Positions 59,101 through 64,000 of a stretch of 64,000 nucleotides of DNA are shown in pieces. The first letter of the stretch is position 1. Each line of letters begins with the position of its first letter. This DNA comes from Undaria pinnatifida (taxonomy: Eukaryota > Sar > Phaeophyceae > Laminariales > Alariaceae), in assembly GCA_012845835.1 (NCBI GenBank), contig JABAKD010000002.1, positions 6,430,103 through 6,494,102 on the forward strand, written 5' to 3'. The translations under genes were made by a program, and so were the position numbers. The notes under the pieces were generated by a model. That model did no database searches, was not told the DNA's origin, and saw nothing but the letters and a program-made list of their open reading frames with translations.

Positions 59101-62043
59101 AGAGTCTTCCTGTGTATTTATGGGGAATACTCCCTTTGCGGTTTCCACGTTTGCGGTTTCCACGGTTGATCAATGCCATAGATTCGATGTTTCAACCGTT
59201 GCCAAGCATGACATACCTCTCCTCAGCCTCACCTGGATGAAAGCTCTAGCCCGACCTCATTGCACAACCCATATATTCACATCTGACGGACCAACACGCA
59301 GCGCTTGGAATCGAAACGTCTGAGGGCTCTGGTCACAATTTTTACTTCGATCATCCATTCCCGATGTCAAAAACCCATGAAGTAGTCTTGGCCCGTCGGG
59401 TTTTGTTGCCGTGCTAGCGGGTGTTTGTTTTCAATACACGTCTCCCTGATATGGCATTAGATCCGCTTGCCTAGAATGAGGAGATGGTTCCCGCGCGAGT
59501 CAAGCTACCGTGCCCCCTTTCTCTGCCCTGTAGTCACACGTCTTAACCCACAGCGGCGCAAGATTGTTAATGCGAATTTGGTTGAATGGTCGCGAACCGA
59601 CCTGGCGGGCATGGTTGGTTTTGCTTTGATGCGGCATATGTTGGTTTTATCTCACACGGGTGGACAACACTCCCCGCTTCAGAATGCTACCGACAAGGTG
59701 TCAAGATGCGTTGCTCGTCGGGCAAGCTGCGGTTATGTTAACGTTGTACCGCTCGTCGAACTATCTACACATTTCGCAAAGTGGGTGACAACTAAGCTAT
59801 TTCCGGAACATGATGGAGCCACAGTAGACTAGTTCTATCGCATTATAGTGAATATAGCCCCATCCTCACTTTGTATCGAGCCCAGGCCGCTTCAAAACGG
59901 GTCTACATATCATGCCGCTGGCATATTTAAAAAATTCAAACCGCCAAACACCTCGAAAAGGGTGCGCATCGCGCATCCAAAAATATCAAATATAGAGCCA
60001 ACCTCTCGCTTGACCGGCTATGAGTCGCTGACAAAAGAAGGTTTAAAAATGACCCCCTTGGCATGGCCCAATGTATGACTTTTATCAACGCGGATCTTGG
60101 AATTGTGGATTGTGAGCGGGTTCTTCAACCTGCCGCAAAGTAGGCATCGGCGGGACGTTGTGCAATGCGAGAGGGTAAGTTGACCTCCAGATAAGTGGCT
60201 GATGGCGTGTCCATGTGGTCCCGCGAAGGGATTATCTGACCTTCCGTAACATGACCAGCGGCGTACCGTCCACCTCCCCGGTGGCGCCATGCGTAATCTC
60301 TAACGATGATGGTGGTGATGTCTTCTGCCGTTGCTGATTCAGTAACTATAGTTGATATTTCGTTTCTTGCACGTTTATTGTTGATTCCTCTACCGCTGCT
60401 ACAAGGTGGGTGACGACTGCTGTTGCGCTCGTCGCTGTGTGTGGTGGGGTTGCTGCCGTTGTGCCTGCCACTGCTGCAACGATGGAGCCCCCTACGGCAG
60501 CTTTAACTGCGACGAATTCGTCTTTTCGACCACGACATTGGCCGCTACGGGTATGATTACCGCTACTTCCGCGGTGATGGTGACGCTTGCTGGGCCTCGT
60601 CCACGATTACGGACACGGACGGTTACGAGAAGAATGCTGGCGATGGGCTACCCTCCCCCTCTAGCCACGATCGCTGGAAACGGTAGTGATTATTGTACAC
60701 CGTCACAGGTTGCTTCTAACAGGTCCATGGTCGTCTCATACGTCCATATCGAGTTGGCTGTAGTCACACGAACTTGATAGTTCCACGGCCAAGGTACGAA
60801 ACATGGCGCTGCGATGCCTAGTGACTGGAAGGCCGGCCTTTACGCACAAAAGCAGCGAGAGACGCGCGCTTTCCCAGTATATGTTTGGTAAAGAGGCATA
60901 GTTATCAGTTTCTCATTCTGCCGCCGACGTGTTTAGGAGCTTACCAGCGGTACGCCTATTCTGCCACGAGGACGTTGCCGGTAGTAACCGTATACCATCA
61001 TCCCGCCAGGGTTCAATGCATGTCTACAGGAGAGCTATTTACTCCCATAGATAGCCAACCATGGCAAACAATTCCCAGCGACCTTGTTTAGCCTACAACT
61101 AGCGACCAATGCCACAGTAGGTGGGTTAACTACTTATTCTCAGTTAAATCAAATGCCGCGTCCGAACTCTGCCCGTGAGCGACGCTATATGCGGAGTCCA
61201 ACAAACAGCTCCACTGATAATAGCTACATATTCAACCAATAGCAAGCACTCTAAGCCTAAATTGGGCCCGCTGTGTTACTTGTACACTTTGCAGTTACGG
61301 GCTTGCGTCAAGGAGAGGAAATTGTCCAGAACCGTGCGCCAGCTGCAGCCTTGTCGCGGTTCCAGCGTGAGTGTATTTTCGTGTGGCCAAATGGGAAAGG
61401 CTGTAGCTCATACGCTAAAGAGTTTTTTGTATCCAGTCACGTGAATCATCCCACCAGTGTCTGCAATCTAAGATAATCCCTCACGAAGATGACCTACATC
61501 TCAAGGGCACGACGCAGTATTGAGATAACCCCTTGCTTATCAGCCGAATAAGCACGGGGATACCCACAGGTGTGCGCGAAACCTAGGTGTATGCCTGGTG
61601 CTATTGTTAGCGTCAGAGTATGATCAAACAGTAGAGTCGCTACTAATTGGGGGGGGGAATACTAACCAAGGCAACTCCATTGCGATTGTGGAACACTGCA
61701 TCTCCCTCCTGTGCTCTACTGCGTAGATCTGTGCTGATACGCCGCACGAAACTACGTTGGAGCAAGAAGCCCATCATCGCTGTGGACAACTGATGTGGGC
61801 GAACCAGTTGGTATGCCAGGAATGGATGGCCATGTGTTCATTCGCGAGGGCTCTAGTTCTACGTGTTTGGGCTGATGGCAGCTAGGACGGAGTGTATCGC
61901 CTTGCGGTGGCGTGCTATTATCTTGGTGAGATAGTGGCGAAGTCACCCGTGCCCTCCGGACAGCAACACCCAACGCTATCGCACGGACGAGCAGTACAAA
62001 ACTCTTATACGTCCCAATCCAAAGACACCTACGCCGCTCCGCC
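56116..62043. other. no gene identified
   Basis: ORFs of 60-123 codons are mostly on the + strand (for example 57022-57306, 59467-59832, 60406-60777). None has a recognisable motif, and the last is biased by GCTG-rich sequence. No repeats with clear ends were seen. Confidence 0.35.
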
Positions 62044-62607
62044 ATGGCCCGTCAAGGCCCCACCAACCGAACTAATCTATTTGGTTTGTCTCCCGTTGCC
62101 GTTGTCTTCGCAACTCCCGATGCTGTCGTATGGTTTTTACCGTTGTTGCTTGATATCGTTTTCTGCTACCTATTTCTCTATTGTCGGTGTCTTGCTCCAC
62201 AAACCAACGTCCCTAACATTTGTTATCCTCATTTGCCTCCGCCGCTCGCGCCGGTAGCTTTACTGCACCGGTATACAGCAGAACGTGAGGTTACATCAGC
62301 TATTCTCGTTCTTTGTCCGATCCCTGCGCCACGAATAGCGACCCAAGACACGAATAGAGTGGTATTGTCAATCGTCTACCAATGGAGTGCATCATTACAA
62401 AGGTCACCATGCTACGCGCGTGTCGTACATCTCTTAATACACATCGTACAAAGCCCCTTCCCCGTCGGCCTGGGACGCTTCTTGGCCGATGCTTCAATCG
62501 GCGAATTGTCTCAGCGTTATACTAAAGCCCCGAAGGAGTTAAGCACGCGGTCTACACAGGTACGAAATGTCTTTATCGACGCGCAGGATCCCGGGGCGAG
62601 GCTGTAG
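62044..62607 (+). CDS. hypothetical ORF, 187 codons
   Basis: Unrecognised. The longest single-frame ORF in the last 14 kb. An N-terminal hydrophobic stretch (VVWFLPLLLDIVFCYLFLYC, about residues 28-47) could span a membrane; the rest is mixed. There is no family motif, no clear splice partners and no supporting neighbour. Chance is a serious alternative. Confidence 0.2.
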   Translation: MARQGPTNRTNLFGLSPVAVVFATPDAVVWFLPLLLDIVFCYLFLYCRCLAPQTNVPNICYPHLPPPLAPVALLHRYTAEREVTSAILVLCPIPAPRIATQDTNRVVLSIVYQWSASLQRSPCYARVVHLLIHIVQSPFPVGLGRFLADASIGELSQRYTKAPKELSTRSTQVRNVFIDAQDPGARL

Positions 62608-64000
62608 TGCATGTTTCTCATTACCAGACAATTTAGATACGCGTGGTGCAATGCCTCCTCTGACCTCGTTCTGTTTCGTGTAGCTCTCTCGGGGGGCGGG
62701 GCAGAAGTACATGTTTCTCATTAGCGGACAATATGTATACGCGTGTGGTGCAATGCCTCCTCTGGCCTGGTGCATTTTTGTGTTGCTCTCCAACTGATGT
62801 TTGGTTCTGTACGTCATTTAGACCACTCTCACCGACGAAATCGACACCACTCTGGCACGCAATAGTAACAACTATCTTCAACATAACAAAAAAAATATTG
62901 TTGCCTCTCCACTGGAGCTTTCGGCCAATAACTACCCCACCTCTTGATTGAACCGCTCGACCATCTACCACCTGCATTCAAACCTGAACTCGAGAGTACA
63001 TCCGCATCCAGTCCATGGGCACACTAGCGCAGCCTGCTTTAGCCATAATAACGTCGGGTATACTCTTCTCAGTCAATCTTGCTCTGACACGGCCATATCT
63101 ACGAGCGTTCCTCAGTAGTAGGTCGCTCTGGTGGCGTGGCGCCACGTTATGGTTGAGTGGTGGTCTTTCATTTCGTTCTGTCCAATCTGAGAGTTATTTG
63201 CTTAACCACGAGGGGCGGCGAGGATGGGCTGGACGTCCACATGTTCGCCTCCACGATATGTTCTAGAGTATGTTTCGCACAAGGTGATCGTCGGGCGGTC
63301 TTCCGTTGCGTGAGCCTAGCTCATGTCACCGTTACTTCCTTTAAACTAAAAATCTCCTTCTACCGCAAGCATGGGCACAAATGAAACTGGCACCCCCCGA
63401 GATGGTGTCATTACGTAAAGGAGAATACGAACGGGTGAACCGCTCAGGGTTTACATGTCTACGGGTGGCGGTGGCAAGATCGGATGTATTTGGCGGCGAC
63501 TATCACATGCACAGAACACAAAGTAGAGACGGAACCTTGACCCTCATTTTTGTGGACGTAGTACTGGGCGGACATCACTACATTAGAAGCCATTCGCCCG
63601 TCGTAATGTCGAAATAATTTTCCAGGACCGGTGACTTAGTGAAACACTTTGCCACTTTCTAACGCTACAGTTCCACCCAATGTATGTTTGCCCCAGATAA
63701 AACTCGAATCCATATCATGTCTTTGAGTACAACCAGCACCGCCATAAACGCACGGGCATGTGGATGGCGATGGGGGTTTGGACCACTACTGCTCACGTCA
63801 TTTGCTATTGTTTCTATTCTAACTTTCGATCGTACTTGAGAAAAATTTAGCACGAAACATTTTGACTCTCGCCGTATCCGTAAAACCAGCGGTTGAACGA
63901 TACTAGCTCACAAGATGCCCCACCCCTTTATGGAGCATGAAGCAGCACAAACCGGGAAAGCTGCCACTGACACCATGCCTTCCTTCCGCGCATGATAAGA
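62608..64000. other. no gene identified
   Basis: A short duplicated phrase 'gtacatgtttctcattagcgg'-like sequence occurs at about 62608 and 62708 ('catgtttctcatta' in both), each followed by 'acgcgtg-tggtgcaatgcct'. It is a tandem repeat of about 100 bp. Otherwise only short ORFs. Confidence 0.4.

Noticed and set aside
1-64000. tRNA or rRNA genes
   Set aside because: No sequence with a complete cloverleaf and matched A and B boxes, and no rRNA core, was recognised by eye. tRNAscan-SE and Infernal would settle this.

Overview
This looks like nuclear DNA of a brown alga (Ectocarpus-like stramenopile). The main reason is a seven-exon gene at 774-9213 whose spliced product carries the YGFDPHDDS signature of mannuronan C5-epimerases, the alginate-remodelling enzymes that brown algae hold in large families. 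GT-AG introns of hundreds to thousands of bases, CAG/CTG microsatellites and a DIRS-superfamily (Ngaro-like) retrotransposon fit that assignment. The species cannot be fixed from the window alone.

Layout. (1) 1-9213: one end of a dispersed repeat, then the complete epimerase gene on the + strand, with a small hairpin MITE in intron 2. (2) 9.2-26.8 kb: no gene I can defend. It holds a satellite of about 298-bp units (10.82-11.71 kb), a CAA/CAG-rich patch (12.87-13.06 kb) and a degenerate tandem array (13.83-14.86 kb). (3) 26.8-37.2 kb: copies of one repeat family in both orientations, with C-rich (26.87-27.53 kb) and G-rich (35.88-37.13 kb) arrays, a duplicated unit of about 1 kb (31.26-33.27 kb) and another hairpin MITE. 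(4) 33.5-34.4 and 38.84-40.17 kb: two inverted copies of one repeat. The second is split by a 308-bp TIR element with an 8-bp target duplication and a telomere-like core. (5) 40.2-49.1 kb: a nested structure. A decayed PIF/Harbinger-like transposon (TTA target duplication, TIRs, N-terminal transposase fragment) contains a 7.56-kb Ngaro-like tyrosine-recombinase retrotransposon on the minus strand. (6) 49.1-64 kb: two more copies of the dispersed repeat and only small unidentified ORFs.

The retrotransposon is the richest part. Its split direct repeats (A1 - ORFs - B1 A2 - B2) are nearly identical within each pair, so it is young. It encodes a Gag-like protein with a CCCH zinc finger and polyglutamine, an RT/RNase H protein with a 501-bp in-frame internal duplication, and a tyrosine recombinase. 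Gag and Pol lie in the same frame separated by one UGA. RNase H is cut by one UAG. The recombinase is in a +1 frame with no nearby ATG. Whether these are recoding sites or damage is the main open question.
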